Shown piece by piece: positions 25,911 through 34,056 of a stretch of DNA of 64,000 nucleotides. The notes under the pieces were generated by a model. The model saw only the letters and a list, made by a program, of their open reading frames with translations, was not told the origin of the DNA and made no database searches. Where the stretch lies: positions 62,001 through 126,000 of the forward strand of contig JAFEDH010000030.1 in assembly GCA_018241695.1 (NCBI GenBank). Direction: 5' to 3'. This stretch comes from Pseudomonadota bacterium. GTDB lineage: Bacteria; Pseudomonadota; Gammaproteobacteria; Burkholderiales; Rhodocyclaceae. Each line of letters starts with the position of its first letter. Within the stretch, counting starts at the first letter, position 1. The position numbers were made by a program, and so were the translations under genes.

Positions 25911-28900
25911 GCGTGGTCTCCTGAAAGGGCCGCGAGACTGTCTCCGGGCAGCCCCAGTGCCGCAATGTGCTGCTGTAAAGCAGCCAGGGTGGTGCGGGCA
26001 TTTTCTTCCTTGATCGTGTCATAGCCGCGCACATGCTCGGGAAAGGCGGCGATGGCAATGGCCGCTTCAAGCGTGTCGGGGCCGAGCTTGGGGAGCAGCT
26101 TGCGCATCACCGATTCGTAGGTGACGATGAGATTCCGCTCGAAGCGGCGATGGGCGGCGCGGCCGAATGGGTCGAAGGGTGTACCGCGCAGGAAGCGCAA
26201 GGAGGCCAGAAGGCGCAGGACGTGAAGCATCCAGGGGCCGAACTCGCGTTTGTCGATGCGACCGGTCTTTTTGTTGCGGGGCAGGATGGGGGGTGCCATA
26301 TGGAAGGTGATGCGGAAGTCGCCCTCGAAATCGCGTTGCAGGGATTCGATGAATCCACTGCGGGTATGCAGGCGGGCGACTTCGTATTCATCCTTGTAGG
26401 CCATCAGCTTGAACAGGTGGCGGGCGACCGTGGTCGTCAGCACTTCGCTGCCCAGCGCTGCTTCGGCACGCCGCACGGCGTCCACCAGCGCCTGATAGCG
26501 TCTGGCATAAGCGGCGTTCTGATAAGCCTCCAGTTCCTTACTGTGGAAGGCGATCCGTTCATCCAGAGTTTGTGTCCGGACCCGGGTGGCCGGCTTGGCC
26601 AGAATCTGTTCGACCAGGGCGGGCGTGTGCGCGAATGCGCGGCCCCAGGCGAAGGCCCGACGATTGGTGTCCACCGCGATGCCATTGATCTCGATGGCCT
26701 GTTCCAGCGCCGCTCTGGAGAGTGGTATCCCGCCTTGCTGGAAAGCATGGCCGAGAAGGAAAAGATTGCCGGCCACGGTGTCGCCAAAGCCCTTCATGGC
26801 GATCTGGGTGGCATCGAGTTCGCTGATTTGGTCACTGCCGACGCTTGCTGACAGGGTTTCCAGCATGGGTGCTGCGGAGAGCGCCATGTCGGGGTTCCGG
26901 GCAAAGGCGGAAGTGGGCGCCACATGGTTGTTCACCGTGATCCGGGTGCGTTGCGGCGATATGCGCGTGAGCACATCCGCCGCAGTGGCGACGACGATAT
27001 CGCAACCCAGGATCAGGTCTGCCGAACCGACGCCGATCCGGCTGGAGTGGATCTGTTCGGGTCGTGCGGCGAGACGGATATGGCTGGTGACGGCACCGTT
27101 GCGCTGGGCCAGTCCGGTGATGTCGAGCACCGAGCAGGCCTTGCCTTCCAGATGGGCCGCCATGCCCATCAGCGCACCGAGCGTGACGACGCCGGAGCCG
27201 CCGATGCCGGCAACCAGAATGTTGCAGGGCTGGTCGAGGCTGGCGGGCGGCGGATCGACGAGTCGGGCGATCACGGCATCCACGGCGCTGCCATCGGTGG
27301 TGGTGCTTTCGATCCTGCGCGGTTTCGCGCCGTAAAGCGAGACGAAACTGGGACAATAACCCTTGATGCAGGAATAGTCGTCATTGCAGACCGACTGGTT
27401 GACCTGGCGCTTGCGCCCCTGAGGGGTTTCCAGCGGTTCCAGGGCGATGCAGTTGGATTGCACGCCACAGTCGCCGCAGCCTTCGCAGACCGCAGGGTTG
27501 ATCACGATGTGACGCGGCGCCGTTGCCCATTTGCCGCGTTTGCGCCGCCGGCGTTTTTCGGTGGCGCAAACCTGGTCATACACCAGGGCGGTACAGCCGG
27601 GAATTTCACGCAACCTGCGCTGCACCTCATCGAGCCGGTCACGGTGGAAGATTTCCGTGGCCGGAGGAAAGTCGCCGCGATCAGCATATTTATCCGGCGC
27701 ATCGGTAACCACCGCCACCTGTCCGACACCGATCGACTCCAGTTGCCGCACGATATAGGCCACCGCGGCCTTGCCGGCGATAGGCTGACCGCCGGTCATG
27801 GCGATCGCATCATTCACCAGGATCTTGTAGGTGATGTTGGCACCCGAGGCCACCACGGCGCGGATCGCGAGCAGGCCGGAATGGGTGTAGGTGCCGTCCC
27901 CCATGTTCTGGAAGATATGGCGGGTTTCGGTAAAGGGGGCGATCCCCATCCACATCGCGCCTTCACCACCCATATGGGACAGGGCCAGGGTGCGCCGCTC
28001 CGGCAGCCAGAGGGCGAGTCCGTGGCAGCCGATGCCGCCCATGGCGACACTGCCTGCGGGGATATTGGTCGAGGTGTTGTGGGGGCAGCCTGCGCAAAAG
28101 GCCGGCATGCGGGTCAGGGAGGGTGCCTGTCCGGCGCCCGCGGGCTGCGCCGGAGCGCAGCCGGGTCGAATCTCGAGCGTCCGCCCCAGGGTCGCGGCCA
28201 GCGGCAACAGTCTTCGCGCCAACACGGGGGTGAGCGCCGCGGCGCTCAATTCGCCCACTTCGCTGATCAGCACGGCACCGGTTTCGTCGTGTTTGCCCAC
28301 CAGACGCGGCGCGACGGGGAGGTTGATCAGCAGGCGGGCGATCTGGTCCTCGATGATGCCGCGCTTTTCCTCGACGACGAGGATCTCTTCGACGCTTCCG
28401 GCAAGATCAAGAATGCCCCGGGGTTCCAGCGGCCAGGGGACAGCCACCTTGTAGATGACCACGCCCAGCCCGGCCAGGGCGGCATCGTCCAGCCCCAGTT
28501 CTTCCAGCGCCTGGCGCAGGTCGAGATAGGCCTTGCCGGTGGCGACGAGGGCGATGCGTCGCACGGGGGCATCCAGCATCACCCGGTCAAGGTGGTTGGC
28601 GCGGACAAATGCCTTCACCGCTTCCAGCCGCTCCTGATAGAGCCGCCGTTCGGATTCGATCGGCAGCACCCCCGCGCGCAGATTGAGGCCCTGCGGTGGC
28701 AGGGTGAAATCGTCCGGCTCGACAATCCGCACCCGGTCGGGATCGATATCCACCGAGGCGGAGGCTTCCACCGTGTCGGTGATGCACTTGAAGCCTACCC
28801 AGCAGCCCGAAAAGCGCGACAGGGCAATTCCGTAGAGCCCGTAATCCAGATATTCCTGAACATTGGCCGGATTCAGGTAGGGCATGCCGGCATGAATGAA

Positions 28901-29380
28901 AAAGGTGTCGCTCTGATGGGCGATGGTGGAGGATTTCGCGCCATGGTCGTCGCCGGCCAGCAGCAGCACGCCGCCATGCTTGGCGCTGCCGGCGTAATTG
29001 CCGTGCTTGATGGCATCACCCGAACGGTCCACGCCGGGGCCTTTGCCATACCAGAGGGCAAATACGCCGTCATAGGGGGATTTTCCGAACTGGGCCACCT
29101 GCTGGCTGCCCCAGACGGCGGTAGCCGCCAGATCCTCGTTCAGGCCGGGCTGAAAGCGGACATGGTGTTCGTCCAGATGTACGCGCGCCTGGGCCAGGGC
29201 AAAGTCGTAGGTGCCCAGCGGCGAGCCGGTATAGCCTGAAATGTAGCCAGCGGTGTTGAGTCCCGCCATCACGTCGCGCTGGCGCTGCATCAGGGGGAGG
29301 CGCACGAGCGCCTGGGCGCCGCTGAGATAGACCCGTCCGGTACGGGCGGTGTACTTGTCTTCGAGAGTGACCTGCTTCAT
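25907..29380 (-). CDS. Fused indolepyruvate-type 2-oxoacid:ferredoxin oxidoreductase
   Basis: A 1157-aa single-chain enzyme of the indolepyruvate ferredoxin oxidoreductase type that converts a 2-oxoacid to acyl-CoA and CO2 with thiamine diphosphate and Fe-S clusters. Domains in order: N-terminal pyrimidine-binding half; a middle region with FCAGCPHNT and the ThDP-binding GIGCHGLA / GDGTYTHSG segments; a ferredoxin-like stretch with CEGCGDCGVQSNC and a second Cys cluster (CNDDYSC, then KGYCPS); and a gamma domain (VAGIGGSGVVTLGALMGMAA). Start at 29380 places it 4 bases after the VOC gene stop; upstream in-frame starts overlap that gene. It is an uncommon member of an apparently aerobic, oxygenase-containing operon. 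Confidence 0.9.
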   Translation of the reverse strand: MKQVTLEDKYTARTGRVYLSGAQALVRLPLMQRQRDVMAGLNTAGYISGYTGSPLGTYDFALAQARVHLDEHHVRFQPGLNEDLAATAVWGSQQVAQFGKSPYDGVFALWYGKGPGVDRSGDAIKHGNYAGSAKHGGVLLLAGDDHGAKSSTIAHQSDTFFIHAGMPYLNPANVQEYLDYGLYGIALSRFSGCWVGFKCITDTVEASASVDIDPDRVRIVEPDDFTLPPQGLNLRAGVLPIESERRLYQERLEAVKAFVRANHLDRVMLDAPVRRIALVATGKAYLDLRQALEELGLDDAALAGLGVVIYKVAVPWPLEPRGILDLAGSVEEILVVEEKRGIIEDQIARLLINLPVAPRLVGKHDETGAVLISEVGELSAAALTPVLARRLLPLAATLGRTLEIRPGCAPAQPAGAGQAPSLTRMPAFCAGCPHNTSTNIPAGSVAMGGIGCHGLALWLPERRTLALSHMGGEGAMWMGIAPFTETRHIFQNMGDGTYTHSGLLAIRAVVASGANITYKILVNDAIAMTGGQPIAGKAAVAYIVRQLESIGVGQVAVVTDAPDKYADRGDFPPATEIFHRDRLDEVQRRLREIPGCTALVYDQVCATEKRRRRKRGKWATAPRHIVINPAVCEGCGDCGVQSNCIALEPLETPQGRKRQVNQSVCNDDYSCIKGYCPSFVSLYGAKPRRIESTTTDGSAVDAVIARLVDPPPASLDQPCNILVAGIGGSGVVTLGALMGMAAHLEGKACSVLDITGLAQRNGAVTSHIRLAARPEQIHSSRIGVGSADLILGCDIVVATAADVLTRISPQRTRITVNNHVAPTSAFARNPDMALSAAPMLETLSASVGSDQISELDATQIAMKGFGDTVAGNLFLLGHAFQQGGIPLSRAALEQAIEINGIAVDTNRRAFAWGRAFAHTPALVEQILAKPATRVRTQTLDERIAFHSKELEAYQNAAYARRYQALVDAVRRAEAALGSEVLTTTVARHLFKLMAYKDEYEVARLHTRSGFIESLQRDFEGDFRITFHMAPPILPRNKKTGRIDKREFGPWMLHVLRLLASLRFLRGTPFDPFGRAAHRRFERNLIVTYESVMRKLLPKLGPDTLEAAIAIAAFPEHVRGYDTIKEENARTTLAALQQHIAALGLPGDSLAALSGDHA

Positions 29381-29384
29381 GGGT

Positions 29385-29789
29385 TCAGGGTTGCTGGCAC
29401 ATGACTTCGATGGCATTGCCATCCGGATCCTCGATCACCGCCACGGCCACGCCGGGCCGCAGATCGGTGTAATCCTGCTGCACCGTGACACCGGCTGACT
29501 TCCAGCCGGTCAGGTCGCTTTGCAGATCGGCCACCTGGATACTCATGGCACGCAGGCCGAGGGCCGCAAGGATGGGGCCGGGCAGTGCGGGCGGCAGCGC
29601 TGCGGTGCCGGCTGGCGCGACCAGCCGGATCAGGCTCTGGCCACAGGCCATGCGGACGATGCGGGCGATATCGGGAATGTCCACCTCGCCTTGCACCGGA
29701 AAGCCGAGCCGGTCGCGATAAAAGGCCACCATGTCGGCTTGCCGGCGTGTCACCAGCACGATGTCGATGGCGGATTTTTTGAGTTCCAT
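29385..29789 (-). CDS. VOC-superfamily (glyoxalase/bleomycin-resistance fold) protein
   Basis: Single-domain vicinal-oxygen-chelate protein of 134 aa: beta-alpha-beta repeat beginning DIVLVTRRQADMVAFYRDRLGFPV, and ending in the metal-ligand Glu segment VIEDPDGNAIEVM. Members act as epimerases, lyases or dioxygenases on CoA esters and other small molecules. Touches the DUF35 gene (no gap) and lies 4 bases before the oxidoreductase gene. By context a methylmalonyl-CoA-epimerase-like or isomerase role on a pathway intermediate is possible but unproven. Confidence 0.78.
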   Translation of the reverse strand: MELKKSAIDIVLVTRRQADMVAFYRDRLGFPVQGEVDIPDIARIVRMACGQSLIRLVAPAGTAALPPALPGPILAALGLRAMSIQVADLQSDLTGWKSAGVTVQQDYTDLRPGVAVAVIEDPDGNAIEVMCQQP

Positions 29790-30242
29790 TCAATTCTCCT
29801 TGGATGAGATCCTGATCCAGCAGGGCAGGGTGACGTCCTCCGTCAGCTGGCGGAAGCACAGTCGCACCCGGTCGCCGATGGCGATTGCGGTATCGCGGCT
29901 GGCACCGATATCGGCATCGGGTGTGGTCAGCAGATTGCCGATCATGCGTATGCCTGGCACGCCTTCCGGCTCAACGACCACCACGCGATAGGGTGCGAGG
30001 GCCTGATAGGCCGGCAGCAGGGGCGGGTGCACGGTGACGAAAGACCAGATGCGGCCCGACTCTCCGGCCGGCACCCATGCCAGGGGGCCATGGCAGCCGG
30101 GACAGAACACCCGTGGTGGAAAGTGATGGCTGGCGCAGGCCTCGCAGTGCTGCACCAGCAGGCGACCCTGTCGGGTGGCAGCCCAGAAGGCGGCGTCGAC
30201 CGGATTGTCGGTCACGGGCAGTATCCACGCTTCAGCAGCCAT
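29790..30242 (-). CDS. DUF35 (Zn-ribbon + OB-fold) acyl-CoA-binding protein
   Basis: A 150-aa stand-alone DUF35 protein. The N-terminal rubredoxin-like zinc ribbon has two Cys pairs (CEACASHHFPPRVFCPGC) and is followed by an OB-fold (GRIWSFVTVH, then YRVVVVEPEGVPGIRMIG). DUF35 proteins are obligate partners of thiolase-superfamily enzymes; in the cholesterol pathway the DUF35 domain of ChsH2 binds the aldolase Ltp2. Here it is one base downstream of an Ltp2-like, Cys-less thiolase, so the two probably form one enzyme. Confidence 0.87.
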   Translation of the reverse strand: MAAEAWILPVTDNPVDAAFWAATRQGRLLVQHCEACASHHFPPRVFCPGCHGPLAWVPAGESGRIWSFVTVHPPLLPAYQALAPYRVVVVEPEGVPGIRMIGNLLTTPDADIGASRDTAIAIGDRVRLCFRQLTEDVTLPCWIRISSKEN

Positions 30243-30243
30243 T

Positions 30244-31389
30244 TCAGTTCCTCAGCAGCAAGGCGCTGGTGGGTGTGGCATCGCAGGAAGTCACCAGGCA
30301 GGTGGCGGCACCGGCCACCTGGTTTTGCGCTGTGCCGCGCAGCTGGCGCACGCCTTCGGTGATCAGGTTGAAGCCGTGGATATAGGCTTCGGAAAGGCTG
30401 CCGCCGGCGGTGTTGACCGGCAGGCGTCCCCCGTTCACGGCAATGCCGCCCGATTCGACAAACGCGGCGGCTTCCCCCCGGCCACACAAGCCATAGGCTT
30501 CCAGGGAAAACAGGATCAGGGGCGAGAAGGCGTCGTAGATCTGCGCAACCTGGATATCGGCAGGACCGATGTCGGAACCCTGCCAGAGCTTGCGTGCGGC
30601 TACCGCGGATGCGCTGGCGAAAGGATCGGCACCGAATACGTCGGGCATGTTCTGCTGGCCCCGGGCCAGCCCTTGCGACCAGGCATGGATGTAGGCCGGG
30701 CGCTGGCGGCAGTCCTGCGCGTGGTCGCGGCGGGCCAGCACCACAGCCACCGCGCCATCGGACTCCAGGCAGTTGTCGAACAGGCACAGGGGATCGCTGA
30801 TCATGCGTGCCGCCTGGTATTCGGCGAGGCTGAGGGGACGGTTGTGCATCATGGCGCGGGGATTGTTCAGCGCGTGGTTGCGCAGGGTCACCGCGATGTG
30901 CCCCAGTGTGTCGCGACTGGCGCCATGGTCGTGGAAATAGCGCCGGGCCAGGAGCGCCACTTCATCCACCGGGCGCAGCAGGCCCCAGGGCTGTGACCAT
31001 TTCCAGTGATTGTTGAGCCGTGGCGGCGTCTGCGCCCAGACCCGTGAAGCCTTGCCGCTGCGCTTGCGCGCACGCCACACCACCGCCACATTGGCCTGCC
31101 CGGTGGCTATGGCCATTGCCGCCTGGCCGACGATGCCGCAGCCGGCGCCTCCACCGTAATGGACGCGGCTGAAAAAGGAAAGATCACCGAAGCCCAGGTT
31201 GCGGGCATATTCGAATTCTGGCGTTTCTTCCATGGTGTAGCAGGCCACGCCGTCCACTTCGCCGGCGGCAATGCCGGCATCCTGCAAGGCATTGCGGATG
31301 GCGCTGCAGCCCAGTTCCAGCTCGCTTTCGGTAAAGCCCTTGCCGAAGGACGTTTCACCTATGCCGACGATGGCAACCTGATCCTTCAT
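30244..31389 (-). CDS. Thiolase-superfamily protein lacking the catalytic Cys (Ltp2-like aldolase candidate)
   Basis: A 381-aa thiolase-fold protein. Where thiolases have the nucleophilic Cys (VNNNCATG in SCP2) this has VHYGGGAG, so the residue is Gly80. The GHPxGATG His segment is replaced by SEAYIHGF with Tyr336 at that position, and another Tyr lies in IYDAF (Tyr285). Ltp2, the retro-aldolase that removes the last side-chain unit in bacterial cholesterol catabolism, also lacks thiolase residues and has been reported to use two tyrosines about 50 residues apart (from memory). With the DUF35 gene directly downstream, C-C cleavage of a 3-hydroxyacyl-CoA is the best prediction. Overlaps the crotonase gene by 4 bases. 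Confidence 0.82.
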   Translation of the reverse strand: MKDQVAIVGIGETSFGKGFTESELELGCSAIRNALQDAGIAAGEVDGVACYTMEETPEFEYARNLGFGDLSFFSRVHYGGGAGCGIVGQAAMAIATGQANVAVVWRARKRSGKASRVWAQTPPRLNNHWKWSQPWGLLRPVDEVALLARRYFHDHGASRDTLGHIAVTLRNHALNNPRAMMHNRPLSLAEYQAARMISDPLCLFDNCLESDGAVAVVLARRDHAQDCRQRPAYIHAWSQGLARGQQNMPDVFGADPFASASAVAARKLWQGSDIGPADIQVAQIYDAFSPLILFSLEAYGLCGRGEAAAFVESGGIAVNGGRLPVNTAGGSLSEAYIHGFNLITEGVRQLRGTAQNQVAGAATCLVTSCDATPTSALLLRN

Positions 31390-32129
31390 GCCGGCAGATC
31401 CCGGGGCGGGTAGGCGCCGGCCAGGGCCAGGGTAGCCACGCGCGCTTCACGGGCCAGGGCGGCATCGAAGCCGGAATGTGCGCCGTGGCGCAGGGCTTCG
31501 CGCATTTCCACCAGTACGGCCGGATCGATCCGGTTGAGGCGCTCGCAGAGAGTCCGTACGGCAGGCTGCAATTCATTCTCCGCCAGCACCCGGTTCACCA
31601 GGCCGGCGTCCAGCGCCGCATCGGCATCGATGGGCTCGCCCAGCATCAGCCATTCGGTGGCCTTGCGCACACCGACACGGCGCGGCAGGTGATAGGTGGC
31701 ACCCAGTCCGGGAGGAATGTTGAGGCTGGCGAAGGGAAGCACGAAGCGGGCGCTGCGCGCGGCAAGGAGCAGATCGAAGCCGAGAATCGCGGTGACGCCG
31801 ATACCTGCGGCGGGGCCATTGATCGCGGCGATGGTGGGTTTGGGATAGTGATGGATGAGCGGGGCGAATTCGCGCAGGAAGGGCGCATCGCCCAGCCGCC
31901 GCAGGCGCTCCGGATCGTTCTGCACCTCGCGGTCGGCACCGGCGCAAAAGCCGCGGCCCGCGCCGGTCAGCACCACCGATCTGACCGCCGGGTTGTCGCG
32001 ATGTGCAAGAAAGGTGGCGAGCAGCGCATCGCCCATTTCCGGCGTGAACGCATTGAGCTTGTCGGGCCGGTTGAGAATCACCCAGGCGGTGCCCGCTTCC
32101 TGGCGATGGATGAGGATGTCGTCGCTCAT
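31386..32129 (-). CDS. Enoyl-CoA hydratase/isomerase (crotonase family)
   Basis: A 247-aa crotonase. Oxyanion segments GRGFCAGADREVQ and INGPAAGIGVTAILGFDLLL are present; the third conserved segment is FASLNIPPGLGATYHLPRRVG. I start it at the ATG at 32129, which overlaps the stop of the upstream crotonase by 4 bases; the longer open frame to 32723 only shadows that gene. One of two adjacent, clearly different crotonases, so two separate hydration, isomerisation or ring-cleavage steps are likely. Confidence 0.9.
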   Translation of the reverse strand: MSDDILIHRQEAGTAWVILNRPDKLNAFTPEMGDALLATFLAHRDNPAVRSVVLTGAGRGFCAGADREVQNDPERLRRLGDAPFLREFAPLIHHYPKPTIAAINGPAAGIGVTAILGFDLLLAARSARFVLPFASLNIPPGLGATYHLPRRVGVRKATEWLMLGEPIDADAALDAGLVNRVLAENELQPAVRTLCERLNRIDPAVLVEMREALRHGAHSGFDAALAREARVATLALAGAYPPRDLPA

Positions 32130-32908
32130 TTCTGCCCCGGCTTTTTCCATTGTGGCGGGCGCTTTTCGGCGAAGGCCCGCGGTCCCTCGGAAAAATCGGG
32201 ATGTTGGGTATGGCCGATGATGAGTTGCCAGGCATTTTCCAGTGAAGCCTGCAAGCCCTTGTCCAGCGACTGCCAGATCGCCTGTTTGGTGCGCGCCAGC
32301 GCGGCGGGGGAATGGCGCGCGATGGCGCTGGCCAGTTCGAGTGCCCGCGCCTGCAGGCCGTCGGCGGGCACCACCTCGCTGACCAGCCCCATGCGTTCCG
32401 CCAGCACGGCACTCACCCGTTCGGCGCCACCCATCAGCGCCATGCGCAGGACATGGCCCAGGGGGATGCGCCGTGCGAGCATCACCGGCTCCAGTCCGGA
32501 GACGAAACCCACCGCGACATGGGGGTCCGAAAACCATGCGTTGTCGGCGGCAATGACGATATCGGCATCGGCAACGAAATGCAGCCCGCCTCCCACGGCC
32601 ATGCCGTTGACGGCGCAGATCACCGGCTTGCTCACCTGGTTCTGCAGGGGGGTCCAGCGAATTGAATCGATGCTCTGCGCCGTATCCGTTTCGGGTGGTT
32701 CGAGCAGATCGGCACCGGTGCACAGGGCGCGCTGGCCGGCACCGGTGAAGATTGCCACCCGCGCCTCCGGATCGGTTTCGAATCGCTGCCAGACCCGCGG
32801 CAACTCCAGGCTCATTGCCTGGTTGATGGCGTTGAGCCGGTCGGGCCGGTTGAGGACGATCCGGGCAATGCCGTCGGTGACGCTGTATTCCAGGGTGGTG
32901 AAGCTCAT
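32126..32908 (-). CDS. Enoyl-CoA hydratase/isomerase (crotonase family)
   Basis: A 260-aa crotonase. It begins with FTTLEYSVTDGIARIVLNRP, has the oxyanion segments ALCTGADLLEPP and VNGMAVGGGLHFVADADIVI, and ends with the typical AFAEKRPPQWKKPG. The start at 32908 overlaps the thiolase stop by 4 bases; a start at 32938 would run deeper into that gene. In some crotonases ring opening of a cyclic beta-keto acyl-CoA replaces hydration, which is possible here given the extradiol dioxygenase in the operon. Confidence 0.9.
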   Translation of the reverse strand: MSFTTLEYSVTDGIARIVLNRPDRLNAINQAMSLELPRVWQRFETDPEARVAIFTGAGQRALCTGADLLEPPETDTAQSIDSIRWTPLQNQVSKPVICAVNGMAVGGGLHFVADADIVIAADNAWFSDPHVAVGFVSGLEPVMLARRIPLGHVLRMALMGGAERVSAVLAERMGLVSEVVPADGLQARALELASAIARHSPAALARTKQAIWQSLDKGLQASLENAWQLIIGHTQHPDFSEGPRAFAEKRPPQWKKPGQK

Positions 32909-34056
32909 TTCTCCATTCCCAGAATGGTGATGGCGCAACCGGTGGGGAATCCGCCGATGTTATGGGTCAGCGCTGTGACCGGACGGCGCCTGAGGTTGCG
33001 CTCGCCCGCCTCGCCACGCATCTGGCGGATGTTTTCGTAGAGCATGCGCACCCCGGTCGCGCCCGTGGGGTGGCCGAACGATTTCAGCCCGCCGTCGGTG
33101 TTCACCGGCAGTTCGCCATCGAATGCGAAGGTGCCGGCCGTGATGTGTTCCTTCGCCGCCCCCTTGGCGCACAGGCCCAGATCCTCGTAGGCCAGAAGCT
33201 CGGTCAGCGTGAAGCAGTCGTGCACCTGGCACAGTTCGATCTGGCGGAAGGGGTCGCTGATGCCGGCCATCCGGTAGGCTTCGGCGGCGGCATTTTCCGT
33301 CGGCTTCCAGCGCAGGAAATCGTGATCGGGATCGGTATGCGGATTGGCGGCGCTACCGCTGGCGACCGCCTTTACCCAGACCGGATCTTTGGGGTAGCTG
33401 CGTGCATGCGCGGGCGAGCTGATGATGACCGCCGCCGCGCCGTCGGACTGGCCGGCACAGTCGAACAGGCCGAAGGGCCAGGCGATCATGCGCGCCTTGA
33501 GCACATCGTCCACCGTGACCACCTTCTTGATGAAGGACTTGGGCGCATGGGCGCCATTGGCGTGGTTTTTCACCGCGATACGGGCGAGATCCTCGCGTCC
33601 CGCGCCATATTTTTTGAAGTAGGGCGCGGCGCACAGGGCGAACCAGGCCGCCGGTGTGCCGGGCAGATCGCGCACGCCACGTATGGTCACGGAAGGCCCG
33701 GAGACGCCGCGATCCTTGGGTTTGTCGTAGCCGACGACCAGCACAGTGTCATAGACTCCGGCGGCCACCGCCATGACCCCGGCGCGGAAGGCCTCGGTGC
33801 CGGTGGCGCAGTAGTTGGAGACCGCGGTCATGGGTTTGTAGAGCTTGAGGGCTTCGCTCACTTCCACCGGGCCGAGCTGGGAATAGAGCGAGCCACAGTA
33901 GATGGCATCGATCTGGCGCCGTGGATCCTCGATGCCGGCATCGGCGTAGGCTTCGAGAACGGCGTCGACGATCATGTCCTCGGGGCCTTGATCCCAGTTC
34001 TCGCCGAACTTGCAGCAGCCCGCGCCAACCACGGCGGCCTTGTTGCGCAATGTCAT
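32905..34056 (-). CDS. Thiolase (SCP2/SCPx-type acyltransferase)
   Basis: A 383-aa thiolase of the lipid-transfer/SCP2 group. Unlike the other thiolase-like protein in this operon it keeps the catalytic Cys83 (SNYCATGTEAF) and His329 (FGHPTGATG). Probably performs CoA-dependent cleavage of a bulky 3-ketoacyl-CoA. It overlaps by 4 bases the gene for an HMG-CoA-synthase-like/DUF35 fusion. Archaeal acetoacetyl-CoA thiolase and HMG-CoA synthase are known to form a complex bridged by a DUF35 protein, so a similar assembly is plausible here. Confidence 0.9.
   Translation of the reverse strand: MTLRNKAAVVGAGCCKFGENWDQGPEDMIVDAVLEAYADAGIEDPRRQIDAIYCGSLYSQLGPVEVSEALKLYKPMTAVSNYCATGTEAFRAGVMAVAAGVYDTVLVVGYDKPKDRGVSGPSVTIRGVRDLPGTPAAWFALCAAPYFKKYGAGREDLARIAVKNHANGAHAPKSFIKKVVTVDDVLKARMIAWPFGLFDCAGQSDGAAAVIISSPAHARSYPKDPVWVKAVASGSAANPHTDPDHDFLRWKPTENAAAEAYRMAGISDPFRQIELCQVHDCFTLTELLAYEDLGLCAKGAAKEHITAGTFAFDGELPVNTDGGLKSFGHPTGATGVRMLYENIRQMRGEAGERNLRRRPVTALTHNIGGFPTGCAITILGMEK

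Noticed and set aside
26924-29239. 771-residue open frame on the + strand across the ferredoxin oxidoreductase gene
   Set aside because: Antisense shadow; the opposite strand encodes cofactor-binding motifs throughout.
32130-32723. N-terminal extension of the crotonase that starts at 32129
   Set aside because: It is the neighbouring crotonase gene read in another frame; residues are Arg/Gly/Ala-rich without domain.
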